A stretch of 47,750 nucleotides of DNA from an uncultured Clostridia bacterium. GTDB taxonomy: Bacteria; Bacillota; Clostridia; Christensenellales; UBA1750. Under the pieces are notes generated by a model. That model saw only the letters and a list, made by a program, of their open reading frames with translations. It had not been told where the DNA came from and searched no databases. The DNA lies in NCBI GenBank assembly GCA_944383925.1, contig CALWRM010000010.1, positions 1-47,750 on the forward strand, read 5' to 3'. The stretch's first letter is position 1, and the number at the start of each line of letters is the position of its first letter. This document shows, in pieces, positions 15,527 through 22,867 of this stretch. The position numbers and the translations under genes were made by a program.

Positions 15527-16582
15527 TCACTCAAATATGGAAATTTGCACCTCAAATTCGCCTTCCATGCTGGATAAAAGTTCAAGGCCGGAGGTGACGC
15601 GCCCCATGGGCACCAAGCCGGAGGCGCTGTCGGCGTCGCCATAAAAGATGGCAAGATTCCCCCAAGGCGCGTATAAGGCTACGTCGCCCACCCGGGGATC
15701 ATAGCGTTCGGGTGCGCCTGCTGTGGATACTTCCTCTGCCAGGTAGCTGATCTTTTCGCAGCCCGCATACTCTTGGAAGAGCAAGGAGGCCGGCAGTATG
15801 GAGAGAAAGTCCCTGGTGGTGGCGTTGTTCTCCAACACGATATGGGCTTCTCCGCCTTCAAAGGTGAGCAAAAGCTGCGTTCCCGCCCGCTCTTCTTCGC
15901 CGGAGGACAAAGGCAGATCCAAGCTCTCTACCCAGGAGGCCACATCGGAAACGGAGGCGCTGGCGCTGAACCTTTGCCCAGGCAGCCATCGGGCGTTTTC
16001 CGCCAAAGCTTGCAGACCGTCGGCGCTTGAACCCATGCCGCTGGACCCGGAAGTGCAAAAGGGCACGATGGTTGCGCCGCCAAAGTCATAGCGTTCCAGA
16101 AAAGTGTAGAGGATTTTGGGCGCCTGTCCCCACCAAATGGGATAGCCCAAGAACACCACATCGTAGAGGCCGGGGTTTTCTAGTTCGTTGGCAATGGCGG
16201 GACGGGAGGCGGGGTCGTTTTGCTCCAGGTTGGCCCTGCAATGGCCATTGCCATACTCGAGATCCTCAGCGGTGTAGGGCGTTTCCGGGACAATGGCATG
16301 CAGGTCGGCGTTCAAAATGCTTTGCAGGTGCTCGGCAATGGCTCGGGTGTTGCCGGTGGCGGAGAAATACGCTACCAACACGTTGGATTGCGTAGGATCG
16401 GCCTTACCTCCGCCCGTCTCCGGCGTGGAGGGGGAGGAGGGCGTGGAAGCTTCTTCAGCGGGGGATGCGCCTGCCGGCGTCGCCTGTGTCAGGCTGGAGA
16501 CGCTCGGCGAACCCGGGGTTGCGCAGCCGATAAGCGCGCATAGCAGAAAAAATGCGGTCAACCCAACAAGCATACGCCTCAA
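15527..16582 (-). CDS. Lipoprotein with flavodoxin and cyclophilin-like domains
   Basis: A 351-aa exported protein. The N-terminus is a lipoprotein signal with lipobox ALIGC, lipidated Cys20. A Ser/Thr/Pro-rich linker runs to about residue 65. A flavodoxin domain follows (VAYFSATGNTRAIAEHL phosphate loop, then FLGYPIWWGQAPKILYTFLE), about 67-215. The C-terminal part, about 225-351, resembles the small cyclophilin-like domain found next to such flavodoxins. The start is TTG at 16582, overlapping the end of the merR-like gene by 4 bases (ATTGA) with GGGAGGAAT upstream; ATG at 16573 is the alternative. A surface FMN protein is unusual for flavodoxins, which are normally cytoplasmic. Confidence 0.85.
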   Translation of the reverse strand: MRRMLVGLTAFFLLCALIGCATPGSPSVSSLTQATPAGASPAEEASTPSSPSTPETGGGKADPTQSNVLVAYFSATGNTRAIAEHLQSILNADLHAIVPETPYTAEDLEYGNGHCRANLEQNDPASRPAIANELENPGLYDVVFLGYPIWWGQAPKILYTFLERYDFGGATIVPFCTSGSSGMGSSADGLQALAENARWLPGQRFSASASVSDVASWVESLDLPLSSGEEERAGTQLLLTFEGGEAHIVLENNATTRDFLSILPASLLFQEYAGCEKISYLAEEVSTAGAPERYDPRVGDVALYAPWGNLAIFYGDADSASGLVPMGRVTSGLELLSSMEGEFEVQISIFE

Positions 16583-16950
16583 TTTTCGATTCCTCCCGTC
16601 CTGCTTTGTGCCTTTTGAAGCTCGCGGCGCAGAAAGTCCAGGCGTTGAAGCTGGCGCTCCTTAAAATGTATCTCGTCCAGAGCAGCGTTCCGCTTTTCCT
16701 CCAGCATCCGGAGCCGCTGGCGTTCCGAGTGGGGCTGCTCCAGCAGCAGCCGCATGTAGGTTTCTACCTCACGGACGGTAAAACCCAGGTCGTGGAGCGT
16801 CATAATGGTGCTCAACCGGTCCAGATCGGCGTCATCGTACTGCCAGGCTCCCATGACCTCCTTCACCACCCCGCACAAGCCCCAGCGTTCGTATTCGTTC
16901 AGAATGTGCAAGGGAATTTGGTAACGTTCGCTAGCTTCTTGTTTGGTCAT
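16579..16950 (-). CDS. MerR-family transcriptional regulator
   Basis: A 123-aa protein with a MerR-type N-terminal helix-turn-helix (KQEASERYQIPLHILNEYER) and a coiled-coil dimerisation helix at about 75-115. The short C-terminus has no metal-binding cysteines, so it is probably not a metal sensor. AAGGAGG precedes the ATG. It heads the minus-strand group and is translationally coupled to the flavodoxin lipoprotein, so it probably regulates that group. The inducer is unknown. Confidence 0.85.
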   Translation of the reverse strand: MTKQEASERYQIPLHILNEYERWGLCGVVKEVMGAWQYDDADLDRLSTIMTLHDLGFTVREVETYMRLLLEQPHSERQRLRMLEEKRNAALDEIHFKERQLQRLDFLRRELQKAQSRTGGIEN

Positions 16951-16966
16951 AGCAAACCTCCTTCAT

Positions 16967-16999
16967 AAAAAACGCAGGCGCCGCTTTTCGCACGCCTGC
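16967..16999 (-). terminator. Intrinsic terminator between lysR and merR genes
   Basis: On the minus strand GCAGGCG pairs with CGCCTGC and is followed by GTTTTTT. It most likely ends the LysR transcript and insulates the MerR group. Confidence 0.75.
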
Positions 17000-17032
17000 A
17001 TTGTAAGACCGTCGGGGAAATATGTCTAATGC

Positions 17033-17920
17033 TTATTTTGGATCATCAGAAATAGAAGATAGGCATTCTTTGAGGTATTCCAAAAAGGCGGACAGGGCGG
17101 GAGGGAAGGCTTGCGTCTTTTTCCAAGCCAAGACCGTGCCCGCTTCCAAAGCCGGCGATAGGGGAATAAATCGCAGCCCCTCATAGCTGCAGCGCAGCTT
17201 GACCGTGAGAAACGCCCCCATGCCCGCCCGGGCGAGCTGTGCCATGTTGTAGGGCAGGTTCCCGCTGGCGCAGATTTGTATGCGGTCCGCGTGGGGCCCA
17301 AACCACCGCTGCAGTTCCCGTTGGACAAGGCCCCTTCTTGTGGCGATCAGCGGGATTCCAACCAGGTCTTCTGCCGTTACCATTTCCTTGGATGCCAGAG
17401 GAGAATCCTCCCTGACATGGACGCCCCAGCATTCCTTTGTCGGAAGGCGAAGAAAATCATATCGGCTGATGTCCACCGGCTCCAGCAATAACCCCAGATC
17501 CAAAGCGCCGCCCTCCAGGCGTTCCTTAATATGGTCTGCATTGCCGCTGTAGATCTGATACGTCATCTGTGGGTTCTCTTTCTGAAAGCTGGCAAGCAGT
17601 TGGGCCAGGGTGGTCATCGCGTCTAGATCGCCGCTGCCAATGGAGATTTCTCCGCGCAGCTCCGGATCTGTCCGAAACTCCTGGACCGTCTTGTCCGCCA
17701 ATTCCACCAGTTCTTGGGCACGGCGGCGCAGCAGCATGCCCTCGTCGGTGAGAAGAATCCGGTAACGGCTGCGGCGAAAGAGCTGCACCCCCAACTCTTC
17801 CTCCAGCTGCATCAACTGCCGCGACAGGGTGGGCTGGGTCATGTGGAGCAGGGCAGCGGCTTTGGTGATGTTTTCCTCTCGGGCCACCGCCAGAAAATAG
17901 CGCAAAACGCGAAGCTCCAT
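17033..17920 (-). CDS. LysR-family transcriptional regulator
   Basis: A 295-aa LysR regulator. The N-terminal winged HTH reads MELRVLRYFLAVAREENI then TKAAALLHMTQPTLSRQL, and an effector-binding domain follows (EISIGSGDLDAMT onward). I chose ATG at 17920, with AGGAGG about 8 bases upstream; longer reading has no motif. It is divergent from the flavodoxin/aldo-keto reductase pair at 18159-19683, the standard LysR arrangement, so it probably controls those genes. The signal is unknown. Confidence 0.92.
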   Translation of the reverse strand: MELRVLRYFLAVAREENITKAAALLHMTQPTLSRQLMQLEEELGVQLFRRSRYRILLTDEGMLLRRRAQELVELADKTVQEFRTDPELRGEISIGSGDLDAMTTLAQLLASFQKENPQMTYQIYSGNADHIKERLEGGALDLGLLLEPVDISRYDFLRLPTKECWGVHVREDSPLASKEMVTAEDLVGIPLIATRRGLVQRELQRWFGPHADRIQICASGNLPYNMAQLARAGMGAFLTVKLRCSYEGLRFIPLSPALEAGTVLAWKKTQAFPPALSAFLEYLKECLSSISDDPK

Positions 17921-18158
17921 CCGCGCACCTCCTTTTTGCCATCCTAGCATAGCCGCTGTTGGATAACAAGATAAAAATGCCCAATATGAATATTTTAGGA
18001 TAGAAAATGAGCATTGTACATTTTTGAACCATGGATTTACAATTGGAGATGGGAAAAGGCCCAACAGGCCTTTTCGGAGAAAAGCCAAGCCCTCCTGCGC
18101 GCAGCGCCCCAGCGGAAGGACGCGCAGGAGGATGTCTGAATTTAAGGAGGAAATGCAC
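17921..18158. promoter_or_regulatory. Divergent control region with 11-bp leader hairpin
   Basis: An AT-rich part (17940-18030) between the two genes carries the palindrome AATAT-GA-ATATT (17983-17994), a possible LysR site. A minus-strand -10 like TATGCT lies at 17946-17951. Nearer the flavodoxin gene, CCTCCTGCGCG (18091-18101) and CGCGCAGGAGG (18121-18131) form a perfect 11-bp stem with a 19-base loop, ending 12 bases before the ribosome binding site. Function unknown. Confidence 0.5.
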
Positions 18159-18635
18159 ATGAACGCATTGGTTGCTTACTTTTCCGCCACCGGGACCACC
18201 GCCAAAGCGGCAAGAACACTGGCAAAGGCCTTGGGAGCAGCGCTATATGAGATTAAGCCCGCCGTTCCTTACACCAGCGCAGACCTTAACTGGATGGACA
18301 AGAGGTCCCGTAGCAGCGTGGAGATGAAGGATCAGCATTCCAGGCCGGCCTTGGCCGACACGCAGGCTCCGGTGGCCGATTACGATGTGATCTTTCTGGG
18401 CTTTCCGGTGTGGTGGTATGTGGCCCCAACGATCCTCAACACGTTTCTGGAAGCATACGATTTTTCCGGCAAAACCATCGTGCTCTTCGCCACCTCCGGC
18501 GGCAGCGGTTTGGGAGAGTCGGCCGCTGGGCTCCGTTGCAGCGCCCCCGGCGCCAGAATTTTGGACGGACGGCTGCTCAACGGCCGCTTGAGCGAGGAAG
18601 AACTCAAGAACTGGGTGTCCGGGCTGCAGCTGTAA
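18159..18635 (+). CDS. Flavodoxin
   Basis: A 158-aa soluble flavodoxin. The FMN phosphate loop is YFSATGTTAKAA (residues about 7-18), and FPVWWYVAPTILNTFLEAYD and ATSGGSGLGES are typical of the flavodoxin_4 group. It is the cytoplasmic relative of the domain in the lipoprotein at 15527-16582. I chose the ATG at 18159 because AAGGAGG lies 8 bases upstream (18144-18150). It starts a two-gene unit with the aldo/keto reductase 10 bases downstream. Confidence 0.9.
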   Translation: MNALVAYFSATGTTAKAARTLAKALGAALYEIKPAVPYTSADLNWMDKRSRSSVEMKDQHSRPALADTQAPVADYDVIFLGFPVWWYVAPTILNTFLEAYDFSGKTIVLFATSGGSGLGESAAGLRCSAPGARILDGRLLNGRLSEEELKNWVSGLQL

Positions 18636-18645
18636 AGGAGACCAT

Positions 18646-19683
18646 ATGAAGTATACAAAACTGGGCAATTCCGATTTGTGTGTTTCCCGCATCTGCATGG
18701 GGTGCATGGGCTTTGGGGATGCCCGCAATGGCCAGCATTCCTGGACCGTGGACGAAGCACGCTCTCGGGAGATTCTTCGACAAGGACTGGAACTGGGCGT
18801 GAATTTTTTCGATACCGCGATCGGTTACCAGAGCGGCACCAGCGAACAGTATGTGGGCCGGGCGCTACGGCAATTCGTCAAACGAGACCAGGTGGTGGTG
18901 GCCACGAAGTTCCTCCCCCGTACCAACGCGGAGATCGACGGCGGGATCAGCGGCCAGGAGCATATCCGGCGCATGTTGGACAAGAGCCTGAAAAACCTCG
19001 GAATGGAGTATGTGGACCTATACATCTACCACATGTGGGACCACCAGACGCCCATATATGATATCATGGAGGGCCTGAACAACGCAGTAAAGGCAGGCAA
19101 AGCGAGGTACATCGGCATTTCCAATTGCTTTGCGTGGCAGCTTGCCAAGGCCAACGCCCTAGCGGAGCGAGAGGGCTTCGCCAAATTTGTCTCCGTCCAG
19201 GGGCATTACAACCTGATCTTCCGGGAGGAGGAGCGGGAGATGGCCCCATATTGCCGGGAAGAGAACATCGCCATGACGCCCTACAGCGCCCTGGCGGGAG
19301 GCAGGCTGTCAAAACGACCCGGAGAAAGCTCCAAACGTCTGGAAGAGGATCGCTATGCCATGCTGAAGTATGGCGCCGCGCGGGACCTGGACGCCCCCAT
19401 CCTGGCCCGGGTGGCGGAGCTGGCCGACCGAAGAGAGGTATCCATGACGCAGATCGCCCTGGCGTGGTTGTTGACCAAGGCGACCGCGCCGGTGGTAGGG
19501 GCAACCAAACCCTACCACATTGCAGACGCCGCCAAAGCGGTGGATTTGGAGTTGACGGCGGAAGAATGCAGCTATTTGGAAGAGCTCTACGCGCCCCATC
19601 CCTTGGTGGGCGTCATGGCGCAGAACACGGCCGCATCTGTGAAGAGCGAACATGTCTGGTCCGCCGGAAATCAAACCTTCTGA
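18646..19683 (+). CDS. Aldo/keto reductase
   Basis: A 345-aa aldo/keto reductase barrel without the Fe-S extension of the other copy. Catalytic residues appear as D and Y in NFFDTAIGYQSGTSE, K in VATKF and H in YIYHMWD. The C-terminal NADP-binding part contains VVGATKP. AAAGGAG lies before the ATG. It is co-transcribed with the flavodoxin and divergent from LysR. The substrate is not predictable. Confidence 0.92.
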   Translation: MKYTKLGNSDLCVSRICMGCMGFGDARNGQHSWTVDEARSREILRQGLELGVNFFDTAIGYQSGTSEQYVGRALRQFVKRDQVVVATKFLPRTNAEIDGGISGQEHIRRMLDKSLKNLGMEYVDLYIYHMWDHQTPIYDIMEGLNNAVKAGKARYIGISNCFAWQLAKANALAEREGFAKFVSVQGHYNLIFREEEREMAPYCREENIAMTPYSALAGGRLSKRPGESSKRLEEDRYAMLKYGAARDLDAPILARVAELADRREVSMTQIALAWLLTKATAPVVGATKPYHIADAAKAVDLELTAEECSYLEELYAPHPLVGVMAQNTAASVKSEHVWSAGNQTF

Positions 19684-19823
19684 ACGGCGGAGCTAGAGGG
19701 CAAGCGCAAAGGCCGTTGTGATAAGAGGCGCGGACAGCGCTGCCTGCCAAGGGCAACGCAGCTTTGCTACGGGGCGGCTGTCCCCCCGGCGGCGCCGGGC
19801 GCGCCCCTCTCCCGGAGAGGACG

Positions 19824-19853
19824 AAAAAAGAAGCTGGGCCAAAACCCAGCTTC
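19824..19853 (-). terminator. Intrinsic terminator downstream of the ATC-hydrolase-like gene
   Basis: On the minus strand AAGCTGGG and CCCAGCTT form an 8-bp stem around TTTTGG, followed by CTTTTTTC. The reverse direction also has a weak T-run, so it may work for both converging genes. Confidence 0.8.
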
Positions 19854-19930
19854 CCTTTTGGGCTAAAGCGGATAAAGCAATGCGGGTTGGTCATAGCGTC
19901 CCCCGGCAACGCCAAAGGCCGCTGGAAGGT

Positions 19931-20632
19931 TCAGATCTGGGGAAGAAAGCTGAAGTCCTGATCTTGAAGGCGAAGCAGCGTGTCCACCGCAGGCTGGCCA
20001 TAGCGCTCTGCGTAAAGCTCCAGAACCTTGTTGCAAAGCGCAGCGCCTTCCTGCTGGCCATAGACGCTCGCCAGCACGCCGCAAAAGGCGTGGTAGAGGT
20101 GGGCGCAGTGGTAGCCAAAGTCCAGCTGGTCCGCCGGATCCGGCGCCCCCAGGGAGGGCAGCGCCGCCGCCCCGCAGCGCCGGTGCAGGCAAAGCGCCCG
20201 GCCGTCCTGGACCTGCTGGCGCATCTCGTAGCGCAATTCGGGATTGAAGCCGCGGGCAATGGAGGTATCCAGGTCCGCGCAGTAGTCCTGCACGCCGTCC
20301 GCAAGGCCCAGGCGCAGGTAGCAATCGCCCCAGGGACAGGCTTCCACCCGGGAGCAGAGGTCGTCGCCCTCCTCCCAGTTGCTGGAACAGCCCTCGTAGG
20401 CGGCCGCGATAGGCGGGGTATAGCTCCATTCGCAGTAGTGCAGGTAGGAAGCGAAGTCCAGGGGACGGCCGTCCCGCAGGGCGCGCTGGGCCATGCGCAG
20501 GCCACGCTCCTGGGCGTAAAGCCGAACGGCAAAGCGGAAAACGCGCACGGCGTCGTGGTAGCCGCCCTCCTTGAGCAGGCGGTAGAAACACGCGGAAAGA
20601 AACGCATGGCTGGTTTCATCGAAGCTCGGCAT
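19931..20632 (-). CDS. L-2-amino-thiazoline-4-carboxylic acid hydrolase-family protein
   Basis: A 233-aa protein resembling the ATC hydrolase family. The conserved pattern ACPWGDCYLRLGL, then YCADLDTSIARGFNPEL and DGRALCLHRRCG is visible in the middle. Cysteines and the acidic residue match the family arrangement. Some Clostridia carry many members whose substrates are unknown, so activity on the thiazoline is not implied. ATG at 20632 follows AGGGAGGG. It is monocistronic, with its own promoter and terminator. Confidence 0.65.
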   Translation of the reverse strand: MPSFDETSHAFLSACFYRLLKEGGYHDAVRVFRFAVRLYAQERGLRMAQRALRDGRPLDFASYLHYCEWSYTPPIAAAYEGCSSNWEEGDDLCSRVEACPWGDCYLRLGLADGVQDYCADLDTSIARGFNPELRYEMRQQVQDGRALCLHRRCGAAALPSLGAPDPADQLDFGYHCAHLYHAFCGVLASVYGQQEGAALCNKVLELYAERYGQPAVDTLLRLQDQDFSFLPQI

Positions 20633-20660
20633 ATGCAGCCCTCCCTGTTTGTTTTTGTCC

Positions 20661-20669
20661 AGTATAGCA
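20661..20669 (-). promoter_or_regulatory. Extended -10 promoter of the ATC-hydrolase-like gene
   Basis: On the minus strand TGCTATACT forms an extended -10 about 30 bases before the start codon. The -35 region is poor. Confidence 0.6.
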
Positions 20670-20970
20670 CAAAACGGGCGCCAGCGTCCGCCTTGTTCCA
20701 CGTTCCGCTTCCCGTTGCGCTTGCGGGGGCCTCGCCGGCCGCCGTATGTGCGGACGGCTGCATGCAAAGCTCCAAGCAGCGCAGGCGCCGGCGCTTGACC
20801 GGCCGCGTTTGCCGTGGCGATGGACGCGCCAGCGACCGGTTGACGATGCGCGAACGGCCAAGAGGCCGCCTTTGCCCCCCCAAGAGGTTCCGGCCCGGCT
20901 TGCGCGGGCCTACGGATCCGTGGTATCCTTGCGCATAGGGAAAACGGCCTTGGAAGAAAGGGGGAGGCGC
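20670..20970. other. GC-rich intergenic region between divergent genes
   Basis: About 300 bases with no plausible gene. For the plus-strand gene a possible promoter is TTGCGC (20898-20903) with TATCCT (20922-20927), 18 bp apart. Nothing else was recognised. Confidence 0.4.
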
Positions 20971-21318
20971 ATGAAGATCGCCATCCGACCGGAAGGAACC
21001 TGGTACCACGGCTCCAACCGTCTGTTCGACACCCTGCGGGAAGGGAGCACGATCACCCAGTGGAGGCAACTGGCGGAAGCCTTTGCCCACAAGCCGACGC
21101 AGCTCAGCTACGAGGAGGACGGCGGCATCCAACACAACGGCACGCAGCCGGGCTACCTGTACGCCATCGACGAACCCGTGAAACCGGGAAAGGACGTTTT
21201 CCAACACCCGAGGTCCACCATGGACGAAAACGCCGAGTTTTTGACCGCGCGCCCCCTGAAGCTCCGGCTGCTCTCCAGGCTCGACGGCCTGGAAAGCGCA
21301 AAAGAACAGGCCCCTTGA
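20971..21318 (+). CDS. Small conserved hypothetical protein with a WYHGSN motif
   Basis: A 115-aa protein of unknown function. Visible conserved-looking blocks are WYHGSNRLFDTLREGSTI, QLAEAFAHKP and IQHNGTQPGYLYAID. The H-G-S/T start, a following LAxAFxHKP helix and a late Glu/Asp-rich strand recall small ADP-ribosyltransferase-fold proteins, but this is a weak resemblance. GGGGGAGG precedes the ATG. Its stop codon falls inside the loop of a terminator hairpin. Confidence 0.65.
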   Translation: MKIAIRPEGTWYHGSNRLFDTLREGSTITQWRQLAEAFAHKPTQLSYEEDGGIQHNGTQPGYLYAIDEPVKPGKDVFQHPRSTMDENAEFLTARPLKLRLLSRLDGLESAKEQAP

Positions 21319-21328
21319 GGGCCTGTTT
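21305..21328 (+). terminator. Terminator hairpin containing the stop codon
   Basis: AACAGGCCC (21305-21313) pairs with GGGCCTGTT (21319-21327) around CTTGA; the loop holds the TGA stop of the upstream gene. The T-run is short. Confidence 0.65.
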
Positions 21329-21329
21329 C

Positions 21330-21606
21330 ATTTCGGTTTTGTGAAAGAGCCGTTTTTGGCCTTCACACCGGCAGGCCGTCGGAGGGGGAAAAACGGCCGG
21401 CAACGCCGCCGCGGTTTTTGTGGTTTTTTTCACAAGCAGATCGTTGCATTTTTTCGTTTTTCCATCGAGGGGAAGCCGGCGGCGCGGGCAACGGCGGGCA
21501 GGGCAGACCCTGGAAGCCAACGAGAGGCGCGAGGCCCGAGCTTGAAAAAATAGGGGATATACATAAAGACTATTTTTTAGGATGGGAGTTTTTTGTGCGC
21601 TGAGGA
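21330..21606. other. Intergenic region with homopolymer tracts, no gene seen
   Basis: The region contains T-runs (TTTTTGTGG then seven T) and a 9-bp AT-rich inverted repeat (AAAAAATAG 21545-21553, CTATTTTTT 21570-21578) that could act as a weak terminator on either strand. No coding region or known RNA was recognised. Confidence 0.4.
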
Positions 21607-21646
21607 ATAAAAAAACCACCTGCCATCCGACATGGATGGGCAGGTG
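21607..21646 (-). terminator. Intrinsic terminator of tRNA-Val
   Basis: On the minus strand CACCTGCCCATCC pairs with GGATGG-CAGGTG, with one bulge, followed by GTTTTTTTA. It sits just downstream of the tRNA. Confidence 0.85.
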
Positions 21647-21659
21647 ATCGCTTGAAAAC

Positions 21660-21736
21660 TGGTGGGGTTAAATGGACTCGAACCATCGACCTTCACGATG
21701 TCAACGTGACACTCTAACCAGCTGAGCTATAACCCC
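21660..21736 (-). tRNA. tRNA-Val (anticodon GAC)
   Basis: The 77-nt minus-strand cloverleaf has acceptor GGGGTTA/TAACCCC, a D arm with TAGCTCAGCTGGTTAGAG, and anticodon stem TCACG/CGTGA with loop TTGACAT, which gives anticodon GAC. The T arm contains GGTTCGAGTCC and CCA is encoded. Confidence 0.95.
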
Positions 21737-21749
21737 AAGCCGCCTTGTT

Positions 21750-21778
21750 ATTATACATAAGATCATAAGAAAATGCAA
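21750..21778 (-). promoter_or_regulatory. Strong promoter of tRNA-Val
   Basis: On the minus strand the -35 TTGCAT and -10 TATAAT are separated by exactly 17 bp, with TG one base before the -10. It lies 14 bases upstream of the mature tRNA. Confidence 0.85.
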
Positions 21779-21840
21779 GGAAAATATGGATTTACAAATG
21801 TAATGGTTTGGAGATGTATGGGAAGATTGAGAAAAAAGCC

Positions 21841-21868
21841 TTGATTCTGGGAATTTTCATGGTATACT
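21841..21868 (+). promoter_or_regulatory. Promoter of the HPr-like gene
   Basis: TTGATT (21841-21846) and TATACT (21863-21868) are 16 bp apart, with TGG before the -10. Confidence 0.8.
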
Positions 21869-21897
21869 GATCATGTCAATTGAAAGGAGGCGATCGT

Positions 21898-22125
21898 ATG
21901 AAAACAGTTACGGTTAAGCTGTCTCTGACCGAGAATGTAAAGGCGTTTGTTGACATTGTCAGTCGTTACCCCTTTGATGTTGACCTTCGTTCCGGCCGCT
22001 ATGTGGTGGATGCCAAGTCCCTGCTGGGTATTTTCTCCCTGGACCTGAGCAAGCCCATCACCATGGAGATCTACGAGGACAACTGTGACGATCTGCTCAA
22101 GGAGATCGAGGCCTTCAAGGCGTAA
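21898..22125 (+). CDS. HPr-family protein lacking the phosphorylatable histidine
   Basis: A 75-aa HPr-fold protein. The block VVDAKSLLGIFSLDLSKPI (36-54) matches the regulatory serine region of HPr; S41 corresponds to HPr Ser46. The N-terminal active-site loop, normally G-[IL]-H-A-R-P, is replaced by LTENVKAF, so His15 is absent and it cannot act in the PTS phosphorelay. It may be regulatory, like Crh. ATG 21898 follows AAAGGAGG by 7 bases. It is monocistronic, with its own promoter and terminator. Confidence 0.85.
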   Translation: MKTVTVKLSLTENVKAFVDIVSRYPFDVDLRSGRYVVDAKSLLGIFSLDLSKPITMEIYEDNCDDLLKEIEAFKA

Positions 22126-22177
22126 GCGGAGAGGCCGCGCCGGTCAAACTGGCGCCAAACATTTTTCGCAAGAGACA

Positions 22178-22207
22178 AAGGACGCCCATAGAGTTGGGCG
22201 TCCTTTT
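22178..22207 (+). terminator. Intrinsic terminator after the HPr-like gene
   Basis: AAGGACGCCCA pairs with TGGGCGTCCTTTT over 11 bp, ending in a T-run. Confidence 0.9.
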
Positions 22208-22208
22208 A

Positions 22209-22217
22209 TGTTATACT
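22209..22217 (+). promoter_or_regulatory. Extended -10 promoter of the DUF4364 gene
   Basis: TGTTATACT forms an extended -10 directly behind the preceding terminator and 38 bases before the next start codon. No good -35 was seen. Confidence 0.55.
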
Positions 22218-22254
22218 AAAGCCGGATCGGGCGAGGAGAGGAGGAAACGGGCCC

Positions 22255-22782
22255 ATGGAGAGGCAGAGCATACCGCCGGCGGAAAACAAGCTGTTGTTGC
22301 TGTACATCATCAGCCGCATGGGTGCCATGGACGACCAGAGCCTGGAGCGCTTTGTGCTGGAAAACGGGCTCATGGGCTACATGGAGGCCAGGCTCGCCCT
22401 GGCGGAACTGCTGGAGGCCGGGCTTTTGCAAGCCCTGGACGATCAACCCCCCCGGGTCTATCTGATCACGGGCGACGGCACCAAGACGCTGGAGCTGTTC
22501 CTGACCAAGCTGCCCTATTCCAGGCGCAACAAGGTGGAGGAGCTGTGCGCGGCCTGGCGCGCCAAGCTGCGCAGGGAAAAGCAGGTCCTGGCCCAGTACC
22601 GGCCCCATCCGGGCGGCTGCACGGTGCGGTTGTTCCTGTTGGAAGAGAGCATGCGCCTGCTGGATATTTCCCTGGACCTGCCGGACGTGGAGTCGGCCCG
22701 AAAGCTGTGCGAGGACTGGGAGAAGAACACGGCCCAGCTCTACACCGCCGTGCTCCAGGCCCTGCAGGTTGGCAGCGCATAG
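22255..22782 (+). CDS. DUF4364-family protein
   Basis: A 175-aa protein of a family common in Clostridia with unknown function. The N-terminal part (about 8-75: ENKLLLLYIISRMG, then YMEARLALAELLEAGLLQAL and PRVYLITGDGTKTLELF) looks like a winged helix, so it may bind DNA. The C-terminal part is alpha/beta (CTVRLFLLEESMRLLDISLD). GGAGGAAA is 9 bases before the ATG. It stands alone between two terminators. Confidence 0.8.
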   Translation: MERQSIPPAENKLLLLYIISRMGAMDDQSLERFVLENGLMGYMEARLALAELLEAGLLQALDDQPPRVYLITGDGTKTLELFLTKLPYSRRNKVEELCAAWRAKLRREKQVLAQYRPHPGGCTVRLFLLEESMRLLDISLDLPDVESARKLCEDWEKNTAQLYTAVLQALQVGSA

Positions 22783-22827
22783 GGCTGCGGGGCCTGGAAA
22801 GCGCCGCAAAGGGACGAACAAAAAACG

Positions 22828-22859
22828 AGGGAGCGACCCAAGAAGGGCCGCTCCCTTTT
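22828..22859. terminator. Bidirectional intrinsic terminator
   Basis: AGGGAGCG and CGCTCCCT form an 8-bp stem with CC/GG-type extension. CTTTT follows on the plus strand and CGTTTTTTG on the minus strand. It serves both the DUF4364 gene and the convergent glucan synthase gene. Confidence 0.85.
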
Positions 22860-22867
22860 GCGTTTGC

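Noticed and set aside
21544-21580. AT-rich inverted repeat as an insertion-element end or attachment site
   Set aside because: There is no matching second copy, transposase or target duplication; it is better read as a weak terminator-like repeat.
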